Shown here piece after piece: positions 43,001 to 50,402 of a stretch of DNA of 64,000 nt (positions are counted from its first letter, which is position 1; each line of letters begins with the position of its first letter). This DNA is from Aquimarina aggregata (GTDB lineage Bacteria > Bacteroidota > Bacteroidia > Flavobacteriales > Flavobacteriaceae). The notes beneath the pieces are model-generated. The model made no database searches. It saw nothing but the letters and a program-made list of their open reading frames with translations, and had not been told where the DNA came from. The stretch covers positions 62,001 through 126,000 of the forward strand of contig NZ_LQRT01000024.1 in NCBI RefSeq assembly GCF_001632745.1. The letters run 5' to 3'. A program made the translations under genes and the position numbers.

Positions 43001-44624
43001 AAGAGTGAAAATCTTTATCTCCTTTTTCATCTTCGTTGACTTGTGGCTCGTTAGCATTTAATAGTGCTAACAGCTCAACATCATCGCTATCGTTTGTATC
43101 ATAAACCATGGCATCGACAAGATTGTCAATAGTAACGGCCGAACCATTAGGAAAGTTTGATGCTTCTGTTTTATATAGGGCAACGGCATCTTGTCCATTT
43201 TGTAGTCCATTTCCAGGAAATGTGATCGATACATTAGGAACGTCTGTATTGCCAATCACGAAATATCCGTTAGTATTTGTAGTAAATCCAGTGAGATCAT
43301 AAGTGGCATAACTTTGATTATTTGATCCATTATAAAATACTAGTATATGACCATCTAAAGAAGTATTTCCTGTTCCGCCATCATATAGCTCAACAAATTC
43401 TAAAACATCAGATCCATTAGTATCTGCATCTATTTCATTGATAACTAATACCGCATCTTCTCCGCCAACATCTTCAATGATTACATTTTCTCTGTTAGGT
43501 GTATTTACAGCTTCTCCTGGTTCTGCTGCTACTGCAGGAAAACTTGGTAAGCCACTTCCGTCGAAGTCATTTCTTGTCCAGTCGGATACTGCATCGGTAT
43601 CTACTCCATTAGGAAACCTTGAGGCCCCACCCACAGTAAAGGTGCTACCATCAAAAGATTGCAATAATGTAGTTGTTGCATAATTAAAATCTGCGGCACC
43701 ACCATCATTTACACCTATGTCATCAATGATCTCTTCCCAAGGTGTAGTATCTAGAGTACCATCATCATTTGTATCGAGGTCTTGTCCTAAAGTACCTGTA
43801 AAGTTTTTTACTAGAAGTAAAGCTACGCTTCCATTTTCATAGGTGTTTCCTGCAAAAGGAGTTGTATAATAACCGTTTACATCTGTTGTTCCTAATTGTA
43901 TAACTTCATCTATAGTACCAGAAGCATTACTATCTCCTTCGATTTCTAATATCCAAAATGTACTTAAATCAGTATTTGCCGGTGCGATAACTTCAACAAA
44001 TTCATCGGTGTCTGCTCCTGTATGATTAAATACAAACTCATTAATTAATGGCATTACTACTGGGTTGCCAAAAGTCTGATTTGTATTTACTGCACCATAC
44101 GTATTAGTTGTAGTCGCTTCCCAAGCAAAATCTGCGGCAGTAGTACCTGCTCCCGATAATTGTAATGAGGCTCCTACAACTGTGCTGCTAGATTCTGATA
44201 CCCCAATATCAACACTTGTTGTCCCAGATGCAGGTCCGTTAGTTGCAGTAATAGTACCTTCGTAACTTAAAAATTGAATAACAGTATCTGTGTTATCCAC
44301 TAACGCGAGTCCATCAGGGGCTCCATTTTGTAATCCATTTGAAGGAAGTACTTCGATAACTGTTCCAAATCCGTCTTGTTGATCCGGAATGGTGCCAGAA
44401 AGTGATACGGTATTATAAACAGTACCATTAGAACCATTATATAATGCTATACTCCAACCGGTAAGGTCTGTTCCTGAAACTCCTGCTATTTCAACAGCTT
44501 CTTCGACATCTCCGCCAGCATTATCATAATGTATTTCGTTAATAAATGTAGTTTGAGAAAATCCATTTTGCATTGCTAGAAAAAAGCAGATAGCAAACGG
44601 AATTAAAAGTAATTTTAATTTCAT
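40011..44624 (-). CDS. ExeM-like secreted nuclease with lamin-tail repeats and T9SS sorting domain
   Basis: A very large (1537 aa) exported protein. From the ATG at 44624 it starts with a signal peptide (MKLKLLLIPFAICFFLAMQ); the ATG at 44663 would add a non-signal leader. In order: four lamin-tail-like beta domains (about 25-780; FINEIHYDNAGGDVEEAVEI, then LINEF..., then two near-identical copies starting INEIDADT), an OB-like segment (EARAAAAGTPVTITGVLTV, about 780-960), an endonuclease/exonuclease/phosphatase domain (about 990-1280; VVTWNIEWFGDENN, AVEEIADDALF, LIALHARANSGN, LLGDYNDD, SDHLPVSARF), a beta domain (about 1295-1440), and a T9SS type A tail (AMYPNPANEKLSIAF). It probably degrades extracellular DNA outside the cell after T9SS export. 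Confidence 0.92.
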   Translation of the reverse strand: MKLKLLLIPFAICFFLAMQNGFSQTTFINEIHYDNAGGDVEEAVEIAGVSGTDLTGWSIALYNGSNGTVYNTVSLSGTIPDQQDGFGTVIEVLPSNGLQNGAPDGLALVDNTDTVIQFLSYEGTITATNGPASGTTSVDIGVSESSSTVVGASLQLSGAGTTAADFAWEATTTNTYGAVNTNQTFGNPVVMPLINEFVFNHTGADTDEFVEVIAPANTDLSTFWILEIEGDSNASGTIDEVIQLGTTDVNGYYTTPFAGNTYENGSVALLLVKNFTGTLGQDLDTNDDGTLDTTPWEEIIDDIGVNDGGAADFNYATTTLLQSFDGSTFTVGGASRFPNGVDTDAVSDWTRNDFDGSGLPSFPAVAAEPGEAVNTPNRENVIIEDVGGEDAVLVINEIDADTNGSDVLEFVELYDGGTGNTSLDGHILVFYNGSNNQSYATYDLTGFTTNTNGYFVIGNTDVPNVSITFPGNGLQNGQDAVALYKTEASNFPNGSAVTIDNLVDAMVYDTNDSDDVELLALLNANEPQVNEDEKGDKDFHSLQRFPNGSGGLRNTSTYTQAIATPGSANTNATEVVNLIINEIDADTQGSDALEFVELYDGGTGNTSLDGFVLVNYNGSNNTSYNAIDLDGFSTDAEGYFVIGNTDVANVDLVVPGNSFQNGADAVVLYFGDATSFPNGTAVSTDNIIDAIVYDTNDSDDPELLVLLNAGQLQVNEDANGNKDAESLQRVPNGEGGARNTSTYVAKAPTPGASNDGVIVVPGEPITIAEARAAAAGTPVTITGVLTVTDSFNGPAFIQDETGGIAVFDQQVHDNPNVKVGDSITLTGVRDNFNDQVQINGVVEVINNGLPQNPIAPLEITLAELADHPGELVRILNTTFPNPGDLLFGNSNFTLTDASGNGELRVDNNVASVVGKVQPITCPEVTGVVGRFREFFQLLPRQDSDIPCAVEFIPPGDTVGFPKEDTFDVVTWNIEWFGDENNSPVGQNPMSDAIQRDSTAAVLRTLNADVYAVEEIADDALFDELVGLLPGYDYILSDAVSNPGGTPPFQKVGFIYNTQTVSVVKTRAMLQSIHPLYNGGDDSALINYPSETSRFYASGRLPFLMTADVTINGVTERIDLIALHARANSGNGAQNRYDMRKYDVEVLKDSLDANFANNKVILLGDYNDDVDETVADITSTISSFQEYVDDNANYNIVSSALSDAGLRSFISRENMIDHIAITNDLNEAYIENSVTVHYDVYDNDYAFTASDHLPVSARFLLEPEFVDNECAGGTVVSFDQGRRRDGRRISRFRSYPQKALGNPRERRYFNFVSLGFGGSITIELTNEIFDNADTNEFAVFESTGFFDNIPCHYFPESAEVFASQDGVEFVSLGTTCQDGEFDLATGNLRSAKYIKVVDTSDKNIFPWFADGYDLDAIVCLENGKRFSTKNATTFIGTPTAFESELMEKDFGLEEIAIAMYPNPANEKLSIAFNTLAKSNVNVIMTDVTGKTVYNQSIQLNVGESKLTIDMTRYPKGFYMVSAADEKGSFSVVEKIIHQ
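42350..43443. repeat. Tandem duplication of a lamin-tail module within the nuclease gene
   Basis: Two adjacent units of about 545 bases encode the third and fourth lamin-tail domains, both starting INEIDADT and sharing blocks such as EFVELYDGGTGNTSLDG, GYFVIGNTDV and YDTNDSDD. Their similarity is clearly higher than to the first two domains, indicating recent internal duplication. Boundaries are approximate, taken from the protein repeat. Confidence 0.75.
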
Positions 44625-44899
44625 GACTATTAATTTGAATGTGTGATTTTTTGCGTATCGCAAGGTATGGCATTAGAACCATTCAATCCTACTAGCAATG
44701 TTAAAAAAACATAAAGAAATGAATATTTATGACACGAGCCCTTTAATAATCAGTTATATAGGTAAATCAATAATGTTAAAATAAAAAGCTAATCTAGCTA
44801 AAGACCCAAAAACAAATAGGTGAAACACCTTATCAAAATCAGGTATTACTACCCAATTATTTGATTTATAGAGTTTTATATTTGAATAGGAACAATGAA

Positions 44900-44937
44900 A
44901 TAAAATCAAAATAGATAGTAGGGTATTTTGATTTTAT
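44900..44937. promoter_or_regulatory. Perfect 14-bp inverted repeat in the gap before the small lipoprotein gene
   Basis: ATAAAATCAAAATA (44900-44913) is matched by its exact complement at 44924-44937 with ten bases between. It is the only marked structure in the 409-bp gap 44625-45033 apart from the Shine-Dalgarno sequence at its end. Spacing of about 24 bases centre to centre fits a dimeric operator on one DNA face; a weak terminator is the alternative. Confidence 0.45.
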
Positions 44938-45017
44938 AATGTTTTAGGAATAAGACTTTGATTATAGCGAAAAAAAATCACAATGAGATTTATAGTAAAA
45001 ATAAAATATTAATTAAA

Positions 45018-45025
45018 AAGGAGGT
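45018..45025 (+). promoter_or_regulatory. Strong Shine-Dalgarno sequence
   Basis: AAGGAGGT ends nine bases before the ATG at 45034. A full-length match to the 16S 3' end is rare in Bacteroidota and stands out in this window; it supports the small lipoprotein as a translated gene. Confidence 0.6.
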
Positions 45026-45033
45026 AGGACAAA

Positions 45034-45225
45034 ATGAAAAAATTAGGGGATTATATTGGTTTTGTATTCTTATTGGCATGTATATTTTTTATGATATCAT
45101 GTGAAAAACCAGACGGAGAAAAGGAGTTTATAAATACAAATGAGCCAGAAGGGTTTACAAATACTATAATAGATACTAAAATAGGTTTAGAAAAAGATCA
45201 AGATTTGAATGAAGAACAGCATTAA
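45034..45225 (+). CDS. Small lipoprotein, 63 aa
   Basis: A 63-aa lipoprotein: signal MKKLGDYIGFVFLLACIFFMISC with Cys23 in the lipobox MISC, followed by a short acidic mature part (EKPDGEKEFINTNEPEGF and an Asp/Glu-rich end). There is no recognisable domain; the mature part is only 40 residues and probably disordered. Translation is supported by the strong AAGGAGGT sequence, and a terminator-like hairpin follows at 45263. It is upstream of the expansin gene but separated from it by that hairpin, so it is likely a separate unit. Confidence 0.55.
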   Translation: MKKLGDYIGFVFLLACIFFMISCEKPDGEKEFINTNEPEGFTNTIIDTKIGLEKDQDLNEEQH

Positions 45226-45262
45226 GTTAAAAATTAAACACCCTTTTTTCGAACTAGAGCTA

Positions 45263-45291
45263 GGTCATAATATTAATATTGTGGCCTTTTG
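45263..45291 (+). terminator. Terminator after the small lipoprotein gene
   Basis: GGTCATAATATTA pairs with TAATATTGTGGCC (two G-T pairs), spanning 45263-45286, and is followed by TTTTG and more T. It lies between the lipoprotein gene and the expansin gene. Confidence 0.65.
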
Positions 45292-45459
45292 TTTTATATA
45301 GGTTTTATTTAATTAGATAAAGAAAGTATACTATATATGGGTGAGATTGTGTTAATAGGATTGCTTATCTTAGAAATGAATATATAAGAACCAACTATAT
45401 ATTTCGTTTGCATATATAAGATCGTCTTTGATCTGTTTTCACTTTTAAAACCTAAATCT

Positions 45460-46890
45460 ATGAAACTAAAAACGTTTATTTTCATAGCATGCTTACTATG
45501 CTATGTATGTACTACCGCCCAATGTAATGATGATGTAAAATCTGGAGAAGCCACTTTTTATGGTGGTGTTGCAGGCAGTTCCGGAGGAAATTGCTCATTG
45601 CCTGTAGCAGCCGATGATGTTAAGCATTGTGCATTAAACAATGCAGATTATGATAACAGTAATGGCTGTGGTGCCTGCCTTGAAGTAACAGGATCCAGAG
45701 GAAAAACAATTGTGAAAGTTGTAGACCGTTGTCCCGAATGTAAACCTGGAGATGTGGATTTAACCCAAGAAGCATTTTCAGAAGTTGCAAACCCAATAGA
45801 TGGGCGAGTACCAATTACTTGGAAATTTGTTCCATGCCCATTGATGGCTAATGAAACAATCAAGGTAAATTTTAAATCAGGATCTTCAAAATACTGGACT
45901 GCAATACAATTTCGTGATCATAAATATGCTGTTTCCAAAATGGAATATTTAAAAGATAATGTCTGGATAAATGTAGAACGAAAGCTCTTCAATTTCTTTA
46001 TTGAGCCAAAAGGAATAACATCTCCTATGAAACTAAGAATCACATCGGTTGTAGGAGAGCAGTTAATATTTGATGCTGTCGAGATCAATACAAATTCAGA
46101 TTTTGACACAGCACAACAGTTTAGTGTTCCTGCAAATTGTGATGGAGACTCTCCTGGAGGAGATACATCAGGAAATCAACCGTTTAAAAATCATATTCTT
46201 CCAGGACAGGTACAGGCAGAGGATTTTGACAAAGGAGGACAAGGAGAAGGGTATAATGATAGTGATGTGGCAAATAGAGGAGGACAATATAGAAACGAAG
46301 GAGTTGACATTCAAACAACAGGAGATGCAGGTGGAGGTTTTAATGTGGGCTGGACCAATGTGGGAGAATGGCTCACGTATACCATTAACGCAGATCAGAC
46401 AGGAACCTATAATTTTAAATTTAGGACGGCTTCTATTTTTACAACATCTTCTATACAGTTGATGATTGACGACAGTTATACATCATCCCCAATAGCCATT
46501 CCTAATACCAACAATTGGCAACAATATACCGATGTTATTCTTACAAATATTCCTTTGTCGAAAGGGAAACATAATATCAGATTAAATGTTATTACATCTG
46601 GTTTTAACCTAAACTATTGGTCTGCCTCTCTTGCACAAGGAAATAATCCTGCAACTACTTCTTCTAACGAATTAGAATCTGTAGCATTTATAGGAGAAAC
46701 TAAAATGTACCCAAACCCTACATCTTCTAAAGTAACTTTACAGGGCTATACGGGCCCTTGGAAATTACAAAATATAGAAGGAAAAATTCTTTTAGAGGGA
46801 ACAGGTAACACAATAGACTTATCATTATATACAAAAGGAAACTATTTTGTAAAAACCAATGACAAAACATATAGAGTCATTAAAAAATAA
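45460..46890 (+). CDS. Bacterial expansin with CBM6-like module and T9SS sorting domain
   Basis: Expansins loosen cellulose-containing walls without hydrolysis. The 476-aa protein has a signal peptide (to about residue 21), then a six-stranded double-psi barrel (about 25-128) with GEATFYGG, NGCGACLEV and VVDRCPECKPGDVDLTQEAF, which keeps both acidic residues equivalent to the essential Asp pair of Bacillus EXLX1. Next is a CBM63-like module (about 130-225; YWTAIQFRDHKYAVSKMEYL), a CBM6-like beta sandwich (about 250-395; NVGWTNVGEWLTYTINADQT), and a T9SS type A tail (KMYPNPTSSKVTLQGY). Bacterial expansins usually lack such tails. It suggests secretion to the surface to help attack plant or algal cellulose. 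Confidence 0.9.
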   Translation: MKLKTFIFIACLLCYVCTTAQCNDDVKSGEATFYGGVAGSSGGNCSLPVAADDVKHCALNNADYDNSNGCGACLEVTGSRGKTIVKVVDRCPECKPGDVDLTQEAFSEVANPIDGRVPITWKFVPCPLMANETIKVNFKSGSSKYWTAIQFRDHKYAVSKMEYLKDNVWINVERKLFNFFIEPKGITSPMKLRITSVVGEQLIFDAVEINTNSDFDTAQQFSVPANCDGDSPGGDTSGNQPFKNHILPGQVQAEDFDKGGQGEGYNDSDVANRGGQYRNEGVDIQTTGDAGGGFNVGWTNVGEWLTYTINADQTGTYNFKFRTASIFTTSSIQLMIDDSYTSSPIAIPNTNNWQQYTDVILTNIPLSKGKHNIRLNVITSGFNLNYWSASLAQGNNPATTSSNELESVAFIGETKMYPNPTSSKVTLQGYTGPWKLQNIEGKILLEGTGNTIDLSLYTKGNYFVKTNDKTYRVIKK

Positions 46891-46905
46891 GTAGTGTATC
46901 AAAAA

Positions 46906-46933
46906 TATAGGCATCTTTATTAAGATGCCTATA
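46906..46933. terminator. Bidirectional terminator between convergent genes
   Basis: TATAGGCATCTT (46906-46917) pairs with AAGATGCCTATA (46922-46933) across a four-base loop. It lies between the expansin gene (plus) and the hypothetical lipoprotein gene (minus), 15 and 28 bases from their ends. Confidence 0.8.
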
Positions 46934-46961
46934 TAAACTAGGGATAAGTCCTATTTAAAGA

Positions 46962-47756
46962 CTAGAAGAACTTAGTATATGCTCTAAATTTCCCGGTATT
47001 ATTAGGACGGAACCTCTTTACTTGACGTCTTTTAGTTCCTTTGTTATACCATTTTACATACCAAATTCCATTGGTGAAATCTACCTGGTATTCTAAAACA
47101 TCATTACCATAAATCTGTAGTCTTGTTAGACCACAGATAACATTTGTCCAAGCCAAGGTATCATCCATCTTTTTCCATTTTCCTCCAAAAACAGAATTAC
47201 GAATAAGCGTGTTCCATTTTTGACTGTCACAGAATTCAATTCTTGTGGCTGTAGAAGATACTGGAGCATCACAATATTTATTTCTAAATTGTGTAGCACC
47301 TACATCATAACAAGCAGCACTTTTGAGCGTATTAAACCCAGGTTCTAATACTATAAGTGGGTCTGTTTGATGAGTAGTACTTCTTCCCGAAGAAATAAGA
47401 GCATTATTAATTGCTGTATTAGCAATTGATTGCGGCACCTTTACATCGGGATTAGTTAAACTAACAAATACATCAAAAGGAGTGCTTTCTTCATTTTCTA
47501 AGATGACACTAGTTACATTACTTTCAAGTTCATTAAGCTTCTGCACAATAGCAATATTGTTATCTGCACCTACTTTAAAAAATTGAAATTCATGGCCGTC
47601 TTTCTGTATCTTAGCAACTAATGTTTGCTTAGGAACAGTTTGATCGAGTTCTTGTACAATAGCTTCTTCTGGAGCTATTTCTGTACTCTCTTCGCGATCA
47701 CAGGATGTCAAGAATAGTACGCCTATGATGGGTAAAACATACAATAAATTTTTCAT
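46962..47756 (-). CDS. Hypothetical lipoprotein, 264 aa
   Basis: A 264-aa lipoprotein (signal MKNLLYVLPIIGVLFLTSC, Cys19, then acidic EESTEIAPEEA). The first half resembles a folded beta/alpha region (TLVAKIQKDGHEFQFFKVG); the second half has several Cys (SAACYDVG, NKYCDAPV, IEFCDSQKW, NVICGLTRL) and ends in aromatic and basic residues (KRRQVKRFRPNNTGKFRAYTKFF). I recognise no family. Four Cys in a surface lipoprotein suggest disulfides. It stands alone with convergent neighbours on the left and a 303-base gap on the right. Confidence 0.6.
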   Translation of the reverse strand: MKNLLYVLPIIGVLFLTSCDREESTEIAPEEAIVQELDQTVPKQTLVAKIQKDGHEFQFFKVGADNNIAIVQKLNELESNVTSVILENEESTPFDVFVSLTNPDVKVPQSIANTAINNALISSGRSTTHQTDPLIVLEPGFNTLKSAACYDVGATQFRNKYCDAPVSSTATRIEFCDSQKWNTLIRNSVFGGKWKKMDDTLAWTNVICGLTRLQIYGNDVLEYQVDFTNGIWYVKWYNKGTKRRQVKRFRPNNTGKFRAYTKFF

Positions 47757-48059
47757 TTTAATATTGGTTTTAAGAGTGGTTGCTTATAAATTTTTATACA
47801 GATAATAAGCAATAGTCTGTGGGTTAGAGACTCACAGGAATGCACACTAGTATTGCATATAAAACACTTGTGTTTTAGCGCTAAATTTGTTTTATATTGC
47901 TGTTGTAGTATAAATACTGTAAGCTCTAAGGGTTTGTAAAATTTTACAGTACGAAACTAAGAATGTTGGAAATGTAGAATATCCTGAATCTTTGACTTTC
48001 AAAGTATTCGGACTTTTTAAGAGGTTTTATCCCCCCTGTTTAATAAGGAGTTTGTTTTT
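47757..48059. other. Non-coding gap of 303 bases
   Basis: I see no gene here. It contains a short palindrome (AAAACAC-TT-GTGTTTT near 47860-47880) and a weak stem (ACTGTAAG with TTTACAGT, around 47920-47955). The gap serves as the 5' region of the minus-strand lipoprotein gene on its left, and the 3' end of the minus-strand endonuclease gene on its right. Confidence 0.4.
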
Positions 48060-49031
48060 TTAATTTAGCTGCAATCTTATATAAACTGGAAAATGATCGC
48101 TATAGCCACCTGTATACTTTCCAGCAGCGTAGGTTCTAAAAGGTTTTCCTTTATAACGCCCTTTATAGATTTTTAAGAAATCATCATCAAATATTGATGC
48201 ACTAGAAAAAGAGTGTTTTCCTTTCTCGTATTTATGAAAATTATGACTAAAGATAATTTGATCAAATAGATTCCACTGACTTCTATAATTTGTAGTACCT
48301 CTATATCTGGTAAGTAATTTTTCCATCGGGTTAAAAAGATCATTTTGCACTAAATGTGTATTAACACTTTCACTAGATGGGTCATCATTAAAGTCACCCA
48401 TGATGATAATTTTAGCATTACTATTTTCTGCAGTGATTTTGCTAATTATTTCACGATTTTTTTCGGCAGCTGTAATGCGTTTGTATGATGTGCTTTCTGC
48501 TCCATCACGTCTCGAAGGCCAATGATTAACCAAAATATGAATTTCTTCATTATTTAAAATCCCAGTAACCCATAAAATATCACGAGTATAATCTCTTTCT
48601 CCTCTTTGACTATCAACTAACACAGGAATACTTTCTGAGTGTACAACCTCAAAATGCTCTTTTTGATATAGCAATCCAACATCGATACCCCGTTCGTCGG
48701 GAGAATCATAATGTACAATACCGTAGTTTTTGTTTTTTAAATGTTTTGAGCTAACCAGATCTTCTAATACTTTTTGATTTTCTACTTCGGCTACGCCAAC
48801 CAAAATAGGAGACTTTCTAGCTTTAGAAAACCCAATATTTGAAATTACAGTTCCTAGTTTAAATATTTTATTTTCATAACGTTTACGATTCCATTGTTTT
48901 TCTGAGTCAGGTAAAAAATCTTCGTCTAACGTATTTGGATCATCTTGCGTATCAAATAGATTTTCCAAATTATAAAATGCAATGGTGTGGTAGTTCGTGT
49001 TTTTTTTACTAAAATAAGATTTGTTGGCCAT
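48060..49031 (-). CDS. Endonuclease/exonuclease/phosphatase-family protein, no signal peptide
   Basis: A 323-aa paralogue of the secreted enzyme at 10698-11738, matching along its whole length: FYNLENLFDTQDDPNTLDED, VGVAEVENQKVLEDLVSS, DSPDERGIDVGLLYQKEHF, LVNHWPSRRDGAESTSYKR, MGDFNDDPSSE and YTGGYSDHFPVYI. All metal and catalytic residues of the EEP fold are kept. I start at the ATG at 49031 (MANKSYFSKKNT); the ATG at 49145 adds residues absent from the paralogue. Unlike that paralogue it has no signal peptide, so it should act in the cytoplasm, perhaps in nucleic-acid repair or phosphoester turnover. It diverges from hflX. Confidence 0.88.
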   Translation of the reverse strand: MANKSYFSKKNTNYHTIAFYNLENLFDTQDDPNTLDEDFLPDSEKQWNRKRYENKIFKLGTVISNIGFSKARKSPILVGVAEVENQKVLEDLVSSKHLKNKNYGIVHYDSPDERGIDVGLLYQKEHFEVVHSESIPVLVDSQRGERDYTRDILWVTGILNNEEIHILVNHWPSRRDGAESTSYKRITAAEKNREIISKITAENSNAKIIIMGDFNDDPSSESVNTHLVQNDLFNPMEKLLTRYRGTTNYRSQWNLFDQIIFSHNFHKYEKGKHSFSSASIFDDDFLKIYKGRYKGKPFRTYAAGKYTGGYSDHFPVYIRLQLN

Positions 49032-49089
49032 GACATTTAATTTTATAAGAAACCCTTTATATTGTAAACTTCTGAGTATATAATTGTTG

Positions 49090-49097
49090 TACTTTTG
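49090..49097 (+). promoter_or_regulatory. -7 promoter element (TACTTTTG) for hflX
   Basis: TACTTTTG fits TAnnTTTG, 83 bases upstream of the hflX ATG. A TTG at 49062-49064 is 25 bases away, longer than ideal for a -33 element. The element overlaps the region upstream of the divergent endonuclease gene. Confidence 0.42.
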
Positions 49098-49104
49098 TAT
49101 ATTA

Positions 49105-49139
49105 CATCGGTTCTGATATATAAAACAATCAGAACGATG
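49105..49139 (+). promoter_or_regulatory. Stable hairpin in the hflX 5' untranslated region
   Basis: CATCG-G-TTCTGAT (49105-49117) pairs with ATCAGAACGATG (49128-49139): twelve base pairs with a single bulged G and a ten-base loop. It lies between the putative -7 element and the ATG at 49181, so it would be in the hflX leader. A role in stability or control is possible; there is no T-run making it a simple terminator. Confidence 0.5.
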
Positions 49140-49180
49140 GCGCAATATAATAAATTAAGATATAGAAGATAAAGTAGCTA

Positions 49181-50389
49181 ATGTTAGAGCACAAGGAAAT
49201 AGCATACGAGAGAACGGTATTAATAGGAATTATTACTAAAAATCAAGATGAAGAAAAGCTAGATGAGTTTTTAGACGAGTTAGAGTTTCTTACATATACA
49301 GCAGGAGGAGAAGTTGTAAAACGATTTACTCAAAAAATGGACATGCCTAATTCTAAGACATTTATAGGATCAGGTAAGATGGAAGATGTTAGAGTTTATG
49401 TAGAGCAACATGATATTGGTACTGTTGTTTTTGATGATGAGCTAACGCCTGCACAGATGCGAAATATTGAACGTATTTTAAAAGCAAAAATTATTGATCG
49501 TACGAATCTGATTTTGGATATTTTTGCTCAGCGCGCTCAAACTAGCTATGCGCGCACACAGGTAGAATTAGCACAATATCAATATTTATTACCAAGACTT
49601 ACCGGTTTATGGACTCACTTAGAGCGACAACGTGGTGGTATTGGAATGCGTGGACCTGGAGAAACAGAGATTGAAACAGATAGACGTATTGTAAGAGATC
49701 GTATTTCTTTATTAAAGAAAAAACTACTTACTATAGATAAACAAATGGCTACGCAAAGAGGTAATCGCGGAAAATTAGTTCGTGTAGCTTTAGTAGGGTA
49801 TACAAATGTGGGTAAGTCTACGCTTATGAATGTGATTGCTAAAAGTAAAGTGTTTGCAGAAAATAAGCTTTTTGCCACTCTAGATACCACTGTGCGTAAA
49901 GTGGTAATTGGTAACCTTCCGTTTTTATTAAGTGATACAGTTGGATTTATTAGAAAATTACCTACGCAACTTGTAGAAAGTTTTAAAAGTACGTTAGATG
50001 AGGTTAGAGAAGCAGATTTATTATTGCATGTAGTTGATATTTCTCACCCTCAATTCGAGGATCATATCGAATCGGTAAATAAGATTTTAGGAGAAATCGA
50101 TTGTAGAGACAAAGCTACTATTATGGTTTTTAATAAAATTGATACTTATGAACATGAAACTATCGATGCCGATGATTTGACTACAGAAAGAACTAAAGCT
50201 CATTATACACTAGAGGAGTGGAAACAAACTTGGATGAGTAGAATAGGGGATAATGCTTTATTTATTTCTGCAATTCAAAAAGAGAATATAGAAGACTTTA
50301 GAAAGCGGGTATATAAAGAGGTGCGAGATATACATGTAACTCGATTTCCGTATAATAACTTCTTGTATCCTGAAATTGTAGAAGAATAA
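49181..50389 (+). CDS. hflX: GTPase HflX
   Basis: A 402-aa ribosome-associated GTPase of the Obg-HflX group, thought to split stalled ribosomes. The N-terminal HflX domain has FIGSGKMEDVRVYV, VVFDDELTPAQMRNIE and DRTNLILDIFAQRAQT; the linker has ERQRGGIGMRGPGETEIE; and the G domain has G1 GYTNVGKST (about 206), G3 DTVGF (about 251) and G4 NKID (about 317). Length is usual. It converges with a DUF3078 gene (13 bases between stops). A hairpin lies in its leader. Identification is certain. Confidence 0.96.
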   Translation: MLEHKEIAYERTVLIGIITKNQDEEKLDEFLDELEFLTYTAGGEVVKRFTQKMDMPNSKTFIGSGKMEDVRVYVEQHDIGTVVFDDELTPAQMRNIERILKAKIIDRTNLILDIFAQRAQTSYARTQVELAQYQYLLPRLTGLWTHLERQRGGIGMRGPGETEIETDRRIVRDRISLLKKKLLTIDKQMATQRGNRGKLVRVALVGYTNVGKSTLMNVIAKSKVFAENKLFATLDTTVRKVVIGNLPFLLSDTVGFIRKLPTQLVESFKSTLDEVREADLLLHVVDISHPQFEDHIESVNKILGEIDCRDKATIMVFNKIDTYEHETIDADDLTTERTKAHYTLEEWKQTWMSRIGDNALFISAIQKENIEDFRKRVYKEVRDIHVTRFPYNNFLYPEIVEE

Positions 50390-50402
50390 AAAGAGTTCTA
50401 AG

